From the NCBI GenBank assembly GCA_014729565.1, contig WJJR01000358.1, forward strand, positions 1 to 6,712: a stretch of DNA of 6,712 nt, written 5' to 3'. The DNA comes from Candidatus Zixiibacteriota bacterium. Lineage in GTDB: Bacteria; Zixibacteria; MSB-5A5; WJJR01. A program made the translations under genes and the position numbers. The notes beneath the pieces were generated by a model. That model ran no database searches. It worked only from the letters and a program-made list of their open reading frames with translations, and had not been told where the DNA came from. Shown here in pieces: positions 6,397-6,712 of this stretch (within the stretch, counting starts at the first letter, position 1; the number at the start of each line of letters is the position of its first letter).

Positions 6397-6678
6397 ATGG
6401 AAGAATACAAGTTCAGACTCTATGTCACGGGCCAAACGCCCCGTTCGGCCCATGCGATCTCCAATCTGAAGCAGATCTGTGACACCATTCTTGAGGGACG
6501 TGGTAATTTTGATGTCATTGACATTCTCACGGAGCCTCAGATTGCCGAGGACGAATTGATCCTGGCGACCCCAACGGTGGCCAGGATTCGTCCTCTTCCA
6601 CAGCGACGCGTCATTGGCGATCTCAGTGACACAGAGCGCGTGCTGTTGGGATTGCAGATTCCGCTGCCCACGAGTTAA
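6397..6678 (+). CDS. kaiB: KaiB-family circadian clock protein (93 aa)
   Basis: The protein aligns over its whole length with KaiB: YKFRLYVTGQTP (4-15), VIDILTEPQIAED (40-52), LATPTVARI (56-64), then RRVIGDLSDTERVLLGL (70-86). In cyanobacteria KaiB is a fold-switching thioredoxin-like protein that binds the KaiC CI ring and recruits KaiA, CikA or SasA. Against Thermosynechococcus KaiB (about 108 aa) this one ends right after the core, without the acidic tail. By my alignment Y8 is kept (Y4), G89 is G85, P63 is P59, P70 is P66 and P72 is P68. P71 is Leu (L67), D91 is Gln (Q87) and Y94 is Leu (L90). It is a stand-alone KaiB rather than the KaiB-like input domain of SasA, since it has no kinase fused. 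Many non-cyanobacterial kaiB genes lie next to kaiC, and a new start appears 24 nt downstream. Timing versus stress signalling cannot be decided from sequence. Confidence 0.93.
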   Translation: MEEYKFRLYVTGQTPRSAHAISNLKQICDTILEGRGNFDVIDILTEPQIAEDELILATPTVARIRPLPQRRVIGDLSDTERVLLGLQIPLPTS

Positions 6679-6702
6679 GAGAACACGGAAGCGAGGTGGC
6701 TC

Positions 6703-6712
6703 GTGACACATA
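6703..6712 (+). CDS. Start of next gene, cut by the window edge (kaiC is a guess)
   Basis: GTG ACA CAT A begins at 6703, preceded by GAGGTG (6693-6698), which matches the anti-Shine-Dalgarno with 4 nt between them. It lies 24 nt after the kaiB stop on the same strand with no terminator between, as expected for an operon. Only three codons (M-T-H) are visible, so the product cannot be read. KaiC is suggested only by the usual kaiB-kaiC pairing. Confidence 0.4.

Noticed and set aside
6262..6711. Minus-strand open frame of 149 aa opposite kaiB
   Set aside because: It lies antisense to the well-supported kaiB and shows no family features, so it is a shadow frame.
1..6712. CRISPR arrays, insertion sequences or integration next to the tRNA gene
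   Set aside because: No direct repeat arrays, transposase or integrase frames, or duplicated tRNA 3' end were seen. Only the short GTCCCT repeats at 694-699 and 716-721.

Overview
The G+C-rich sequence, GTG/ATG starts with Shine-Dalgarno sites, a tRNA gene without an encoded CCA end and large multidomain hybrid histidine kinases indicate a free-living bacterium. The dihydroorotate-dehydrogenase-like gene, hybrid kinases and non-cyanobacterial kaiB together would fit a planctomycete or a similar environmental phylum. That placement is a weak inference, because nothing here is diagnostic.

Layout, left to right. (1) 1-591, plus strand: the C-terminal part of a DHOD-like flavoprotein, cut by the window edge. 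A dyad that may be its terminator follows. (2) 716-790, plus strand: a complete tRNA-Glu(UUC) gene with a strong intrinsic terminator at 799-825. (3) 5828 down to 934, minus strand: a compact three-gene two-component operon. In transcription order it holds a 787-aa hybrid kinase (pseudo-receiver, PAS, HisKA, HATPase, degenerate GGDEF-like region, receiver), a 128-aa stand-alone receiver overlapping it by 13 nt, and a 707-aa hybrid kinase (GAF, PAS, HisKA, HATPase, receiver). (4) 5829-6396: a 568-nt divergent intergenic region with no convincing gene, carrying a CCATTG-N10-CAATGG dyad just upstream of the kinase operon. (5) 6397-6678, plus strand: a kaiB-family clock gene with a good ribosome-binding site. 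The first three codons of a probable next gene lie 24 nt downstream, at the window edge.

The most interesting point is the arrangement. A kaiB homologue is divergent from an operon whose first kinase starts with a receiver-like domain that lacks the phosphorylation residues. In cyanobacteria, pseudo-receivers occur in KaiA and CikA, and that of CikA binds fold-switched KaiB. This KaiB differs from the Thermosynechococcus protein at positions tied to the fold switch (P71 to Leu, D91 to Gln). These facts make a Kai-linked phosphorelay a testable hypothesis. None of the three two-component proteins has a DNA-binding or HPt domain, so part of the pathway must be encoded elsewhere.
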